A DNA stretch of 64,000 nt from Corynebacterium faecale (GTDB lineage: Bacteria; Actinomycetota; Actinomycetes; Mycobacteriales; Mycobacteriaceae): positions 496,001-560,000 of the forward strand of contig NZ_CP047204.1 in assembly GCF_030408735.1 (NCBI RefSeq), written 5' to 3'. The first letter of the stretch is position 1. Each line of letters starts with the position of its first letter. The position numbers and the translations under genes were made by a program. Positions 48,113 to 58,635 of this stretch are shown here, piece after piece. The notes under the pieces were generated by a model. It did not search any database. It worked only from the letters and a program-made list of their open reading frames with translations, and was not told the DNA's origin.

Positions 48113-48143
48113 AAAAAAGACCCGGGTTGAAAACCCTGGGTCT
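48113..48143 (-). terminator. Terminator of the WhiB gene
   Basis: Read leftward, AGACCCAGGGTT pairs with AACCCGGGTCT and is followed by TTTTTT. The U-run ends only 12 bases before the gabD2 start codon, so gabD2 either overlaps a promoter with this structure or depends on read-through. Confidence 0.85.
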
Positions 48144-48150
48144 GTACTGG

Positions 48151-48450
48151 TTACACAGCTACCGGCTGTTTGCGGTCGATCTTTCGTAGAATTCCGAGGC
48201 GTTCGGATTCTGATAAGCCACCCCAGACGCCGTATGGTTCGGCTACTGAGAGTGCATGTCTGCGACAAGCTTCCAAGACGGGGCAGGCGGTGCAGATGGC
48301 CTTCGCGCGCAGCTCACGACGTTGACGGGCTCGTCCACGCTCGCCATCCGGGTGATAAAACACGTCCGAGGTTTCGCCGCGGCATGAACCGTGCAGCTGC
48401 CAGTCCCAGAAGTCTGCGTTAGGTCCCGGAAGTTGGTGGGGCAATGTCAT
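48151..48450 (-). CDS. whcB: WhiB-family iron-sulphur regulator (WhcB/WhiB3-like)
   Basis: A 99-residue WhiB protein. The four cluster cysteines lie in GSCRG, CTACPVLEAC (CxxCxxxxxC), and the turn GVWGG precedes the basic C-terminal helix. Position between groEL and sigD matches WhiB3 of mycobacteria and whcB of C. glutamicum, a redox and stationary-phase regulator. GGGAG lies nine bases before the ATG. A terminator directly follows. Confidence 0.85.
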   Translation of the reverse strand: MTLPHQLPGPNADFWDWQLHGSCRGETSDVFYHPDGERGRARQRRELRAKAICTACPVLEACRRHALSVAEPYGVWGGLSESERLGILRKIDRKQPVAV

Positions 48451-48853
48451 CTTGAAATACTCCCTATTCAGCGAGTTTGTATTACTGAGGTGGGTTGTTC
48501 ACCCGAGGAGATAGTGTCGACTGCCTCGGTGAACGGTTGGTGTCCTGTTGGTGGCCGTTTTGTAGACAGGTGTTGATTTAATGGGAAACTGTCTAGTCCT
48601 TACCCCCCGCGACCTGCAGATTTGGCGATAGGTGAATCTCGGGTGAATTCTTTCCCACGGCGTATAAACCCAGGTAAAGGGGTGATTCAGGCCACTGTTT
48701 CGGGGGTTGGTCCGGCGGGTTTGTCCCACAAGGGGCAGGATGTGTGACCGGTGTTGTTAGTATGAACGGATATCCGGGTAGACGATCATCTCGGGCAGGC
48801 GCCCTCCCATGGGGAGCCTGATGAAGTGTTTTTTGGCAGGAAGGTACGGGACG
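48451..48853. other. Divergent promoter region between whcB and sigD
   Basis: About 400 bases without a gene; the overlapping open frames here lack family features. It should contain the whcB promoter (TAATAC around 48483 on the reverse strand) and the sigD promoter (TAGTAT at 48758-48763). No autoregulatory SigD-type promoter with correct spacing was found. Confidence 0.5.
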
Positions 48854-49420
48854 GTGGCAGATTCCGAGCGTGAGCTGGCGGACCTTGTTCCCCGGGCAAC
48901 GGCAGGGGATCGCCGGGCGCTCCAGCGCATCATGGAAATCATCCATCCGGTGGTCCTGCGTTATGCCCGAGCCCGCATTGGCGGAGGTCGGCAACCAACC
49001 CCGGAGGATGTGGCGCAGGAGATCTGTCTGGCGGTGGCCACCTCGATCGGGAATTTCGTGGATCAGGGTCGTCCGTTCATGGCTTTTGTCTACGGTATCG
49101 CCTCCAATAAGGTCGCCGATGCGCATCGCGCCATGTCGCGGGACAAGTCCACTCCCACGGAAGACGTTCCGGACACTGAGCCAGACTCCAATACTCCTGA
49201 GGAGTTTGCGCTGGTCACTGACGGAAGTAACAGAGTGAGGGCTCTTCTCGATCTACTTAGTGAGAAGGCACGCGACATTCTTATTCTGAGAGTGATGGTG
49301 GGCCTTTCCGCAGAAGAAACTGCAGAGATGGTAGGCAGCACCCCGGGTGCTGTGCGAGTAGCTCAACACAGAGCGCTCACGACACTTCGAAGCGCACTTG
49401 AGCAGCAGGAGAAAAAGTAA
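48854..49420 (+). CDS. sigD: ECF sigma factor SigD
   Basis: A 188-residue extracytoplasmic-function sigma factor. Sigma-2 (VLRYARARIGGGRQPTPEDVAQEIC, shown here in part; PFMAFVYGIASNKVADAHR) and sigma-4 (LLSEKARDILILRVMVGLSA, TPGAVRVAQHRALTTLR) domains are complete. GTG 48854 is chosen because it gives VADSERELADL with AGGAAGG upstream; a longer frame from 48809 is unlikely. In C. glutamicum SigD controls genes of the mycomembrane and cell envelope. It is translationally coupled to its anti-sigma factor (TAATG). Confidence 0.9.
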   Translation: MADSERELADLVPRATAGDRRALQRIMEIIHPVVLRYARARIGGGRQPTPEDVAQEICLAVATSIGNFVDQGRPFMAFVYGIASNKVADAHRAMSRDKSTPTEDVPDTEPDSNTPEEFALVTDGSNRVRALLDLLSEKARDILILRVMVGLSAEETAEMVGSTPGAVRVAQHRALTTLRSALEQQEKK

Positions 49421-50415
49421 TGACTCGACGTCATAATGGTGGTGACCCGGATGGTCAGGACATTGTCAACGGACAGCTGAAGCAGCTGTTCGTCGATGAT
49501 GAGTTTCTGACTGATCTGTCCCGCGGCGTTGATCCCTCCGCGGGGGAGGATCCCCTGGCAGGTCTCCTCCTCGACATGAATAAGGAAATAACCGAGGATA
49601 TGCCGGCGGCGCCGGATCTGTCCGTCCTGCTCCCCGGTTTCGGTGAGGGTGGTGCCGCGGACGTCGATCCCGGAACCACCGAATTCGCCCCGATCAGCAC
49701 CCCGTCCGGAGACAACTCCGACGAGTCCGGAGCCGTGGTGGCACTGGATTCCCGCAGGGGACGTCGTGGAGCGGTTAAGGCCTCCGGAGCAGGGCGCCGT
49801 ACCTCGCACCCATTCCTCCATGGACTGGTGGGTGCCGCAGCGGCCACTCTGGTCATCGCCGGCGGCGGCACCGCCATCTACAACGCCGATGCGGATTCAC
49901 CCCTGCATGGATTGAGCACCACACTGTTTGGCAATACCGACAACCCGAGTGTTGTCGAGCTCGCCTCCACCCTGGAGGAAGTGGATAGCCGCACCGCCAA
50001 CGGTGATGTTGAGGGAGCCCGTGAGCTTCTTGAACAGGCCCGAAGCATGCTAGCCACCATGGATGAGCGTCAGCGCAACTCCGCCCCACGGGAGGCTGCC
50101 ACCCCGGTTCCTGTCACAGAGACAGCCACCGCCACGGTCACCGAGACTGCCATTCCGGAGGAACCAGCCCCGGAGACGGTCACCGAGACCTCTGTGCAGA
50201 CACAGATCCAGACCCAGACCCAGACTCAAACCGTGGTGTCCACCGTGGTGCAGCCTCCGGTGTGGACCCCTGAACCGACCCAGACCTTCCAGCCTCCGGC
50301 ACCGCCCACCCAGCAGATTCCACCTGTCGATGATGGAGGCGGCGAAGGCGAAGGCGGCGAAGGCGGAAACACTGATGGTGGGGAAGTAGCACCACCACAA
50401 TTCTTCGGGAACTAA
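49420..50415 (+). CDS. rsdA: Anti-sigma-D factor RsdA
   Basis: A 331-residue membrane protein. The cytoplasmic N-terminal part (residues 1-128) contains the sigma-binding region; FLHGLVGAAAATLVIAGGGT (about 130-150) is the single membrane helix; the outer part is Thr/Pro/Gln-rich, with VTET repeats and an alternating QT run, ending in a Gly/Glu-rich segment. The start overlaps the sigD stop. It presumably tethers SigD at the membrane. Confidence 0.87.
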   Translation: MTRRHNGGDPDGQDIVNGQLKQLFVDDEFLTDLSRGVDPSAGEDPLAGLLLDMNKEITEDMPAAPDLSVLLPGFGEGGAADVDPGTTEFAPISTPSGDNSDESGAVVALDSRRGRRGAVKASGAGRRTSHPFLHGLVGAAAATLVIAGGGTAIYNADADSPLHGLSTTLFGNTDNPSVVELASTLEEVDSRTANGDVEGARELLEQARSMLATMDERQRNSAPREAATPVPVTETATATVTETAIPEEPAPETVTETSVQTQIQTQTQTQTVVSTVVQPPVWTPEPTQTFQPPAPPTQQIPPVDDGGGEGEGGEGGNTDGGEVAPPQFFGN

Positions 50416-50429
50416 ATTCCCCACGATGA

Positions 50430-50468
50430 AAAAGAGGCTGTTGCGTTAAGCGACAGCCTCTTTTGGGT
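50430..50468 (+). terminator. Terminator after sigD-rsdA
   Basis: A 15-base stem (50430-50444 with 50450-50464, one G-U pair), loop GTTAA, with A-run before and T-run after; it could act in both directions. Confidence 0.92.
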
Positions 50469-50500
50469 GTTTCTTGAGCTCTAAAAGTGATTGAAGGGGG

Positions 50501-50875
50501 TCAGCGTGCCTCCAGGCCGTCCAGGTAGCCCAGGCAATAATCCCATGGCACATAAGCCTCAACATTCGGATGCAGGCTCGGCTCATGCACAGGACTCAAC
50601 TCACCGGCGAGGGTGGCCCTCATATTGGAGGCCATGATGTCCCAGTCGTAATAGTGGAGTTCCTCGCAGTCCTCACACATGAAGAAGATTCCCTCAATGC
50701 CGCGGGGACGCAGCACACGCTTGAACTCCTCGACGAGTTTCAGGTCCTGCTGCACATGACTGCGCTCCTCATCGGACAACGGCTCCATATGGTCGTTGTC
50801 ATCGGTCAGGAAGGATGCCGGGTCGTTGGGATCGTCGGCAAACGGGTCGCGGGGCATCATCGCATCAAAGTTCAC
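50501..50875 (-). CDS. DUF5319 protein (Rv3412-like)
   Basis: A 124-residue cytoplasmic protein with CEDCEELHYYDWD near residue 80 and a further Cys in PWDYCLGYL, suggesting a metal site. A conserved actinobacterial family of unknown function always found near guaB and sigD. I start it at GTG 50875 (VNFDAMMPRDPF), where TAGGGT lies seven bases upstream; a longer frame from 51004 has no such signal. Confidence 0.78.
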   Translation of the reverse strand: MNFDAMMPRDPFADDPNDPASFLTDDNDHMEPLSDEERSHVQQDLKLVEEFKRVLRPRGIEGIFFMCEDCEELHYYDWDIMASNMRATLAGELSPVHEPSLHPNVEAYVPWDYCLGYLDGLEAR

Positions 50876-50888
50876 ACCCGTTACCCTA
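50873..50888 (-). promoter_or_regulatory. Leaderless -10 element for the DUF5319 gene
   Basis: On the reverse strand TAGGGT (50888-50883), seven bases, then GTG (50875-50873). Confidence 0.5.
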
Positions 50889-51087
50889 TTGCCCACGAGG
50901 TGCAATGGGCAACCAGGAGACCAACCCGTGCCTGCGTGAAGCGCCACAGATAGTTCCGGTTGGGTGAGGCCCGTCCCTGCGGGATGAGATGTACAACACG
51001 TCAAGGTGAGTGCATATCGTCACCGGGAATCAGGAAGGTGCGGACACGGTTATCTGAAATGAGGATTTGGCATTAAGGTTTAGATAA

Positions 51088-52641
<1,554 letters not shown>

Positions 52642-52687
52642 AAGGTTCGGAGGCGATCGTCTGGGCGTCGTCAAGCAGCAACAACCG

Positions 52688-52722
52688 GCAGCCTGCCACC
52701 GTAACGGTGGCAGGCTGCTTAC
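52688..52722 (+). terminator. Hairpin between guaB and guaB3
   Basis: A 13-15-base perfect stem (GCAGCCTGCCACC, 52688-52700, with its complement at 52706-52718), then TTACC. The T-run is weak, so some read-through into guaB3 is possible. Confidence 0.8.
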
Positions 52723-52787
52723 CTCTCTGCCTGCCAGCTCGGGTAAAGTCCTTGAGGTATACGAACTTCAAGGGAGGCCTGTCACAG

Positions 52788-53960
52788 ATGCGTGACTACG
52801 TAGAAATCGGCATCGGCCGCGAGGCACGACGCACTTATAGCCTGGACGATATCTCTGTCGTTGCCAGCCGCCGTACCCGTTCTTCCAAGGACGTTGACAC
52901 CAACTGGCACATTGATGCCTATAAGTTTGATCTGCCCTTCATGAACCATCCCACCGACGCGCTGGCCAGCCCCGAGTTCGTCATCGAGATGGGCCGACAG
53001 GGCGGGCTCGGTGTGATCAATGCGGAAGGTCTCTGGGGCCGTCACGCTGATCTTGATGGGGCCATTGCCAAGGTCATCGCCGCCTACGAGGGCGAGGACG
53101 GCCGCGACGGTGCCTCCGACCTGGAGATCATCGGCGGTGGCGACCAGGCCGCGGCCACCCGAACCCTGCAGGAATTGCACGCCGCGCCACTGGACACGGA
53201 GCTGCTCGCCGAGCGGATCGGCCAGGTCCGTGAATCCGGTGAGATCGTCGCTGTGCGGGTCTCCCCACAGAACGCCCGCGAGTTGGCACCCGTGGTGGCC
53301 AAGGCCGGTGCGGATCTCCTGGTCATCCAGGGCACGCTCATCTCCGCGGAACACGTCAACACCGGTGGTGAGCCGCTGAACCTCAAGGAATTCATCGGTT
53401 CCATCGAGATTCCCGTCATCGCCGGCGGCGTCTATGACTACACCACCGCGCTGCACATGATGCGCACCGGTGCCGTGGGCATCATCGTCGGCGGTGGCGA
53501 GAACACCAATGACCTCGCGCTGGGCATGGATGTACCCATGGCCACCGCGATCGCCGATGTGGCCGCCGCCCGCCGCGATTACCTGGATGAAACCGGTGGC
53601 CGCAACGTGCACATCATCGCCGACGGTGAGATCTACAACTCCGGTGACGTGGTCAAGGCTATTGCCTGCGGTGCTGATGCCGTGGTGCTCGGTTCCCCCC
53701 TGGCACGCGCCAAGGAAGCTGCCGGTAAGGGATACTTCTGGCCTGCGGTTGCCGCGCACCCTCGTTTCCCCCGTGGCATCGTGGCTGATTCGGGTTACCT
53801 CGATGACGCCGTTCCATCCCTGGCGCAGATCCTCAACGGTCCCTCCACCCTTCCGTGGGGCGTGGAGAACTTCAGCGGCGGCCTCAAGCGTGCCCTGGCC
53901 AAGTGCGGGTTCACCGATCTGAAGAGCTTCCAGAAGGTGCCGCTGCACTTTAACGGCTAG
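52788..53960 (+). CDS. guaB3: IMP-dehydrogenase-related protein GuaB3
   Basis: A 390-residue barrel protein of the IMPDH/GMP reductase superfamily, without CBS domains. The phosphate and sugar loops (VIAGGVYDYTTALHMMRTGA, IADGEIYNSGDVVKAIACGA, VVLGSPLARA) are present, but at the position of the catalytic GSxCTTR loop it reads VGGGENTNDLALGMDVPMAT, with no cysteine. The same loss is seen in mycobacterial GuaB3 as I recall it. It follows guaB, suggesting a link to purine synthesis, possibly regulatory. Start at ATG 52788 after GGGAGG. Confidence 0.88.
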   Translation: MRDYVEIGIGREARRTYSLDDISVVASRRTRSSKDVDTNWHIDAYKFDLPFMNHPTDALASPEFVIEMGRQGGLGVINAEGLWGRHADLDGAIAKVIAAYEGEDGRDGASDLEIIGGGDQAAATRTLQELHAAPLDTELLAERIGQVRESGEIVAVRVSPQNARELAPVVAKAGADLLVIQGTLISAEHVNTGGEPLNLKEFIGSIEIPVIAGGVYDYTTALHMMRTGAVGIIVGGGENTNDLALGMDVPMATAIADVAAARRDYLDETGGRNVHIIADGEIYNSGDVVKAIACGADAVVLGSPLARAKEAAGKGYFWPAVAAHPRFPRGIVADSGYLDDAVPSLAQILNGPSTLPWGVENFSGGLKRALAKCGFTDLKSFQKVPLHFNG

Positions 53961-53986
53961 GCCTTAAGCCTGCCCACCCCGCCCAC

Positions 53987-54059
53987 CACGACATCGCATC
54001 ACAGACATCAGTGCACTGAACCACGACATCAGTGCCGATGTCGGTGATGCGATGTCGTG
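53987..54059. repeat. Long inverted repeat after guaB3
   Basis: CACGACATCGCATCAC (53987-54002) is exactly complementary to 54044-54059; pairing continues, after one mismatch, with GACATC (54004-54009) and GATGTC (54037-54042). The result is a near-perfect 23-base stem without a T-run. Confidence 0.75.
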
Positions 54060-54086
54060 TCTTGGGGCGCGATCGGGTGGGCCACA

Positions 54087-54172
54087 CTTAACCCAGAGAT
54101 CCTGTTCCCAGAAACCACTGTGCTTAACCCAGAGATCGCTGGTGCTTTCTGGACATAGGATTTCTGGGTTAA
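54087..54172. repeat. Three copies of a TTAACCCAGA motif
   Basis: CTTAACCCAGAGATC at 54087-54101 and again at 54123-54137, then the inverse GATTTCTGGGTTAA at 54159-54172. The copies are 36 bases apart. Confidence 0.75.
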
Positions 54173-54271
54173 TCACGTGCATGCGTTTCCCGGCGGATTG
54201 CCCGTGGTGGATACCCGGATGCTGCTGGTAGTCTCATCACCGGACTCGGGGAGCATCAGTGATGGGACGGC

Positions 54272-54880
54272 ATGGGGATCAGACAGCGAAAACGTATCAA
54301 CAGCACCGGCGTGGTCACTGCGACCATCCGGGCGGCGCTGGTGATGGTGGTGTCGCTGACCATGGCTGCCATCATGGGTTTCACCGCTTTTACGTTCTGG
54401 ACGGTTTACCCACCCAATGAGCGGTCGGAAAATGCCGATGTGGTGGTGGTTATCGCGGGCGCATCCGATGGGCGCCATGAGCTGGGTGCGGACATCGTCA
54501 GGAAATATGGAATTGAGAACTTCGTGGTGTCCAATCCCGCAGGTGCCCGGGACAAGGTGGGATACAGTCACTGCCAGGGGGAGGATCGCCCCGAGGGGAC
54601 TAGGACCTGGTGCATGGATTCCTATCCTGTGATCACCTCCGGTGAGGCCAGAACCTTCCACGAGCTGGCAGAGGAGGAGAACTGGGATTCAGCGATCATG
54701 GTGACGAGCCGACCACACACCAGACGGGTGAACTACTTCTTCGAGCAGTGCACCAATCTATCTGAGGTCAAGGTGGCCAATGTTCGCAATATCAATGAGA
54801 ACACCATCATCTACCAGGTGTTTCATGAAGTAGCTGGATTCATCAAATTCTGGATCACCAATCCCTGTGGCAACAGTTAA
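54272..54880 (+). CDS. YdcF/SanA-type (DUF218) membrane protein
   Basis: A 202-residue protein with one N-terminal membrane helix (about residues 18-45) and an outer DUF218-like domain: ADVVVVIAGASDGRHELGAD, then GEARTFHELAEEENWDSAIM and SRPHTRRVNYFFEQC. Three cysteines lie in the outer part (CQG, CMD, EQC). DUF218 proteins affect envelope processes, but no biochemical activity can be assigned. The ribosome-binding site is weak. Confidence 0.75.
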   Translation: MGIRQRKRINSTGVVTATIRAALVMVVSLTMAAIMGFTAFTFWTVYPPNERSENADVVVVIAGASDGRHELGADIVRKYGIENFVVSNPAGARDKVGYSHCQGEDRPEGTRTWCMDSYPVITSGEARTFHELAEEENWDSAIMVTSRPHTRRVNYFFEQCTNLSEVKVANVRNINENTIIYQVFHEVAGFIKFWITNPCGNS

Positions 54881-54983
54881 GGTGTCTGCTCGCAGTGCGC
54901 TGAGCTGGGGTAGCCGCGACACTAGGATCGGGGGCTATTTCAGGTGCATATGGCCGAAAAATAGTATCCGCGGGCGCGTCTAG

Positions 54984-55000
54984 TAGAGTGATGTTCTGTG
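54984..55000 (+). promoter_or_regulatory. Leaderless -10 element for guaA
   Basis: TAGAGT at 54984-54989, eight bases before the guaA GTG at 54998. No ribosome-binding site. Confidence 0.55.
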
Positions 55001-56569
55001 AGTCTTACACCTAATCATCGCCCCGTACTCGTCGTGGACTTCGGCGCACAGTACGCGCAGCTGATCGCACGTCGTGTGCGTGAGGCTGGAATCTACTCCG
55101 AAGTTGTCCCGCACACCGCCACCGCGCAGGAAATCCAGGAAAAGGATGCTGTTGCGCTGGTGCTGTCCGGTGGACCGTCGTCTGTGTATTCAGAAGACGC
55201 ACCGTCTCTGGATCCTGAAATCCTCAAGCTGGGGCTGCCGGTATTCGGCATCTGCTACGGCTTCCAGGCCATGACCCACGCCCTCGGTGGCACTGTTGCC
55301 CACACGGGTAAGCGCGAGTTCGGTCGCACCGACCTCACCGTCGAAGGTGGCGTGCTGCATGACGGCCTCGAGTTGTCCCACAAGGTCTGGATGAGCCATG
55401 GTGACGCCGTGTCTGAGGCACCCGAGGGTTTCACCGTCACCGCATCCTCCGAAGGGGCACCGGTTGCCGCCTTCGAGAATCATGACCTGAAGATGGCCGG
55501 TGTGCAGTACCACCCTGAGGTACTGCATTCTCCGCACGGCCAGCAGGTGCTCACCCGCTTCCTCACTGAGATCGCCGGCCTGGAGCAGAACTGGACCGCT
55601 GCCAACATTGCAGAAGAGCTCATTGAGAAGATCCGCGAGCAGGTCGGCCCTGAAGGTCGCGCCATCTGTGGACTCTCCGGTGGCGTTGACTCCGCCGTGG
55701 CGGCCGCCCTGGTGCAGCGTGCCATTGGTGATCGTCTGACCTGTGTCTTTGTTGATCACGGTCTGCTGCGTGCCGGCGAGCGTGAGCAGGTGGAGAAGGA
55801 CTTCGTGGCGGCCACCGGCGCGAAGCTCATCACCGTTGATGAGCGCAAGGCGTTCCTGGATAAGCTGGCTGGTGTCACTGAGCCTGAGGCCAAGCGTAAG
55901 GCCATCGGCGCGGAGTTCATCCGTTCCTTCGAGCGTGCTGTCACCGGTGTGCTTGAAGATGCCCCAGAAGGTTCCACCGTGGACTTCCTGGTCCAGGGCA
56001 CCCTCTACCCGGATGTGGTTGAGTCCGGCGGCGGATCCGGTACCGCCAACATCAAGAGCCATCACAACGTGGGCGGCCTGCCTGATGATGTCGAGTTCGA
56101 ACTCGTCGAACCTCTCCGCCTGCTGTTCAAGGATGAGGTCCGTGCGGTTGGTCGCGAGCTCAACCTGCCTGAGGTCATCGTCGCCCGCCAGCCATTCCCC
56201 GGCCCAGGCCTGGGCATCCGCATCATCGGTGAGGTCACCGAGGAGCGTCTGGAGACTCTCCGTCACGCCGACCTGATCGCGCGTACCGAGCTCACCGCAG
56301 CCGGCCTCGATGGCATCATCTGGCAGTGCCCGGTGGTGCTGCTCGCCGATGTCCGCTCCGTCGGTGTCCAGGGCGATGGCCGTACCTACGGTCACCCGAT
56401 CGTGCTGCGTCCGGTGTCCTCCGAGGATGCCATGACCGCCGACTGGACCCGCCTGCCCTATGAGGTGCTTGAGCGCATTTCCACCCGCATCACCAATGAG
56501 GTTGCTGATGTCAACCGCGTGGTGCTGGACGTAACCTCCAAGCCACCGGGAACCATCGAGTGGGAGTAG
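54998..56569 (+). CDS. guaA: GMP synthase (glutamine-hydrolysing)
   Basis: Aminates XMP to GMP. A 523-residue two-domain enzyme: glutaminase (residues 1-200; catalytic Cys in [10 protein letters not shown] near 88, His and Glu in [10 protein letters not shown] near 173) and synthetase (PP-loop [14 protein letters not shown] near 225; C-terminal PPGTIEWE). With guaB and guaB3 it forms the purine block of the window. The GTG start is supported by conserved length. Confidence 0.96.
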   Translation: MSLTPNHRPVLVVDFGAQYAQLIARRVREAGIYSEVVPHTATAQEIQEKDAVALVLSGGPSSVYSEDAPSLDPEILKLGLPVFGICYGFQAMTHALGGTVAHTGKREFGRTDLTVEGGVLHDGLELSHKVWMSHGDAVSEAPEGFTVTASSEGAPVAAFENHDLKMAGVQYHPEVLHSPHGQQVLTRFLTEIAGLEQNWTAANIAEELIEKIREQVGPEGRAICGLSGGVDSAVAAALVQRAIGDRLTCVFVDHGLLRAGEREQVEKDFVAATGAKLITVDERKAFLDKLAGVTEPEAKRKAIGAEFIRSFERAVTGVLEDAPEGSTVDFLVQGTLYPDVVESGGGSGTANIKSHHNVGGLPDDVEFELVEPLRLLFKDEVRAVGRELNLPEVIVARQPFPGPGLGIRIIGEVTEERLETLRHADLIARTELTAAGLDGIIWQCPVVLLADVRSVGVQGDGRTYGHPIVLRPVSSEDAMTADWTRLPYEVLERISTRITNEVADVNRVVLDVTSKPPGTIEWE

Positions 56570-56585
56570 ATCCCCACAGCTCTTA

Positions 56586-56634
56586 CCAATGGGCGGCGCA
56601 CAGCTTCACGGCTGTGCGCCGCCCATTGGGTTTT
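56586..56634 (+). terminator. Terminator after guaA
   Basis: A perfect 19-base stem (56586-56604 with 56611-56629, loop TTCACG), followed by GTTTT. Confidence 0.95.
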
Positions 56635-56720
56635 AACAGCTTTGCTTCACGACGCCCCGCCCACCCCGGCGTAATGTGGGGCGCACAAGTTACGGCCATC
56701 TGATCTTAGGAGAGACAACC

Positions 56721-57104
56721 ATGAGCAACCTGGACACGGTATTCGGTACCTCTGAGGAGGCTCAGGCGCTGATCAACCATGTGAAAGAGCGCTCCGGCGA
56801 GACGATCGATGTGACGGCTCTGTTTGCTGAGCTGGGTCTGGATAAGCTCTCTGGCAACTACACCGACACGCAGCTGGATGGATACGGTGATGCCTTCATG
56901 GTGGTGGCAGCCCTGGCCACGCTGATTGTGGACAAGGGTGAGGTGAAATTCCAGGTTGATGCCAAGGAAAACACCCAGATCAGCACCGCCCTGAAGTATT
57001 TTGCATTCTCCCCGGAGGAGCACACCGTGGCGGAACGCTTCGGCGAGGATGAGCTCTATGATGTGGCTGACCTGGCTGAGGAGCTGCGGGGGCAGTTGGA
57101 TTAA
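56721..57104 (+). CDS. Hypothetical acidic protein
   Basis: A 127-residue acidic cytoplasmic protein (MSNLDTVFGTSEEAQALINH...). GGAGAG lies six bases before the ATG. No domain recognised. Codon use is like the surrounding core genes, unlike the AT-richer cassette that follows, so it seems resident rather than part of it. Confidence 0.7.
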   Translation: MSNLDTVFGTSEEAQALINHVKERSGETIDVTALFAELGLDKLSGNYTDTQLDGYGDAFMVVAALATLIVDKGEVKFQVDAKENTQISTALKYFAFSPEEHTVAERFGEDELYDVADLAEELRGQLD

Positions 57105-57229
57105 GAAATACCTGATCGCTTTTGTTCGATGTCTTTACCTTGGTTGTCCTGCATGGAAAGTAAGCTGCTCTGATATTACTGGTGGTCCCTCTGCCATTAG
57201 TTTTTAGCGCGAGTAGAAAGCAGTTTCCG

Positions 57230-58633
57230 ATGGAAGAGCTGTACAAAGTTTTTCAGGCATCCAAAGATGCCTACCAGGAGTTGATCTCCAGGGATTTTCC
57301 GGATTTCGATATAGATGAGTACATCGAAGAGCAGCGTCTGGAAGCTGAACAAGCCGGGGTTGAACCTGAAATCAAGGTTGTTGAAGCCACGGATGCAGAA
57401 CAAGTTGAGGGCAAACGCCGAAAGTTTGGAAAGAAAATAGTCTCTAAACTTGATTTCAGCGGTGATGGAAAACTGGGTTTTGATGATTTTGCCAGTGGCG
57501 CTAAGCGAGCAGGTAGGGCGACTAGCTCAGCAGCCAAAGATGCAGGCCAGTCCATCAAGGATCTGGAAGCTTCTGCTCTCAAAGCTGGTGCTCAGAATGT
57601 GGTTTCCGGAGCGGGTAAAGCGATCGGAAGTGTGGATCCTAAAGGCATTGCCGGGGCAACGGTGCGAATTGGCAAGAGCGCGGTTGGAATCCAGGGCATT
57701 CAGAACAGAAAATCCGCCAAGAACATTGAAAGAGTGTGTTCTGAGTACTACGAGTGCGCAGAGGAGATCACGGAGGAAAAGCGACGTGACCTTAACTATG
57801 TGATCACGGATTTCGGAGAGTATCGCCTGCGGGTCCTTCACCTTACGGTGGGGCGATTCCTGGAGTACCTCACAGAGCTCAAGCAGAACAACGCCGCCAA
57901 GGAATATGAGATCCTCATGGGAGCGGAGTTCAGCTTTGAGAAGCTGGCTGAGATGGAACACCTGGACATGGCTGCCAGTGAGGCACTGCGTTCCACGGCC
58001 GTGGCGGGTGCCTTTGGACTCGCTGCATTGGTTGGTACCCCTGCAGCGGTGACCGGTGCCGTCGGAACGTTTGCCGCAGCATCAACAGGAACCGCAATCT
58101 CCACTCTCAGTGGTGCTGCTGCCACCAATGCCACGATGGCCTGGCTGGGTGGTGGGAGCCTGGTAGCAGGAGGCGGCGGAGTAGCTGCGGGTACGGCTGT
58201 GCTGACAACTATCACCGCCAGCACTACCGGAGTTTTTGCAATCCTGGCGGCAGGAACAATTGTCTCCGTTCACTACGGAAAGAAACTTACTGAGGCGAAA
58301 GAGTACGAAAAGAAGATCGGTGTTGCAGTTGCCGGTCTGGAGAAATCATGGGTGGTGATGGATGGAATCAAGACCCGCACCGTGGAACTCCGGGAGGTTA
58401 CCGAGGAGCTGAAGTGGAAGACGATTTTCGAGTTGGATAACTTGGAAAGCCTCATTAAGGATTTTGATTTCCAGGATCCCGATCATGTCGTGGTCTTTAA
58501 TAAGTGTGGCGTGCTGATTAAGACGATGGTGACGCTCGCTCAGATTCCCCTGCTGGATGAGGATGGAAACCTGAGCTATGAGAGCATGAAGATTTCCAGC
58601 AAGGTCCGTTCAGTGCTGAACACGGAGGTTTAG
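57230..58633 (+). CDS. EF-hand / glycine-zipper membrane protein, unknown function
   Basis: A 467-residue protein, first gene of a two-gene cassette. Residues 1-70 are charged and helical. DFSGDGKLGFDD (about 75-86) fits a calcium-binding EF-hand loop (Asp, Ser, Asp, Gly and a final acidic residue in place). Residues about 90-165 are Ala/Gly/Ser/Lys-rich. A long Gly/Ala hydrophobic block follows (about 255-345), including TNATMAWLGGGSLVAGGGG, which looks like a glycine zipper able to enter membranes. The C-terminal 110 residues are helical. No signal peptide. I do not recognise a named family. Upstream of the ATG there is no strong ribosome-binding site (AAAGCAG). Composition is AT-richer than neighbours. 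Confidence 0.65.
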   Translation: MEELYKVFQASKDAYQELISRDFPDFDIDEYIEEQRLEAEQAGVEPEIKVVEATDAEQVEGKRRKFGKKIVSKLDFSGDGKLGFDDFASGAKRAGRATSSAAKDAGQSIKDLEASALKAGAQNVVSGAGKAIGSVDPKGIAGATVRIGKSAVGIQGIQNRKSAKNIERVCSEYYECAEEITEEKRRDLNYVITDFGEYRLRVLHLTVGRFLEYLTELKQNNAAKEYEILMGAEFSFEKLAEMEHLDMAASEALRSTAVAGAFGLAALVGTPAAVTGAVGTFAAASTGTAISTLSGAAATNATMAWLGGGSLVAGGGGVAAGTAVLTTITASTTGVFAILAAGTIVSVHYGKKLTEAKEYEKKIGVAVAGLEKSWVVMDGIKTRTVELREVTEELKWKTIFELDNLESLIKDFDFQDPDHVVVFNKCGVLIKTMVTLAQIPLLDEDGNLSYESMKISSKVRSVLNTEV

Positions 58634-58635
58634 GC

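Larger units (their letters stand above)
53961..54271. other. Intergenic region after guaB3
   Basis: About 310 bases with no gene; it is occupied by a long hairpin and three copies of a TTAACCCAGA motif, listed separately. The promoter for the next gene must lie near its right end. Confidence 0.6.

Noticed and set aside
55190..56395. 401-codon frame antisense to guaA
   Set aside because: Same reason; no ribosome-binding site and no domains.
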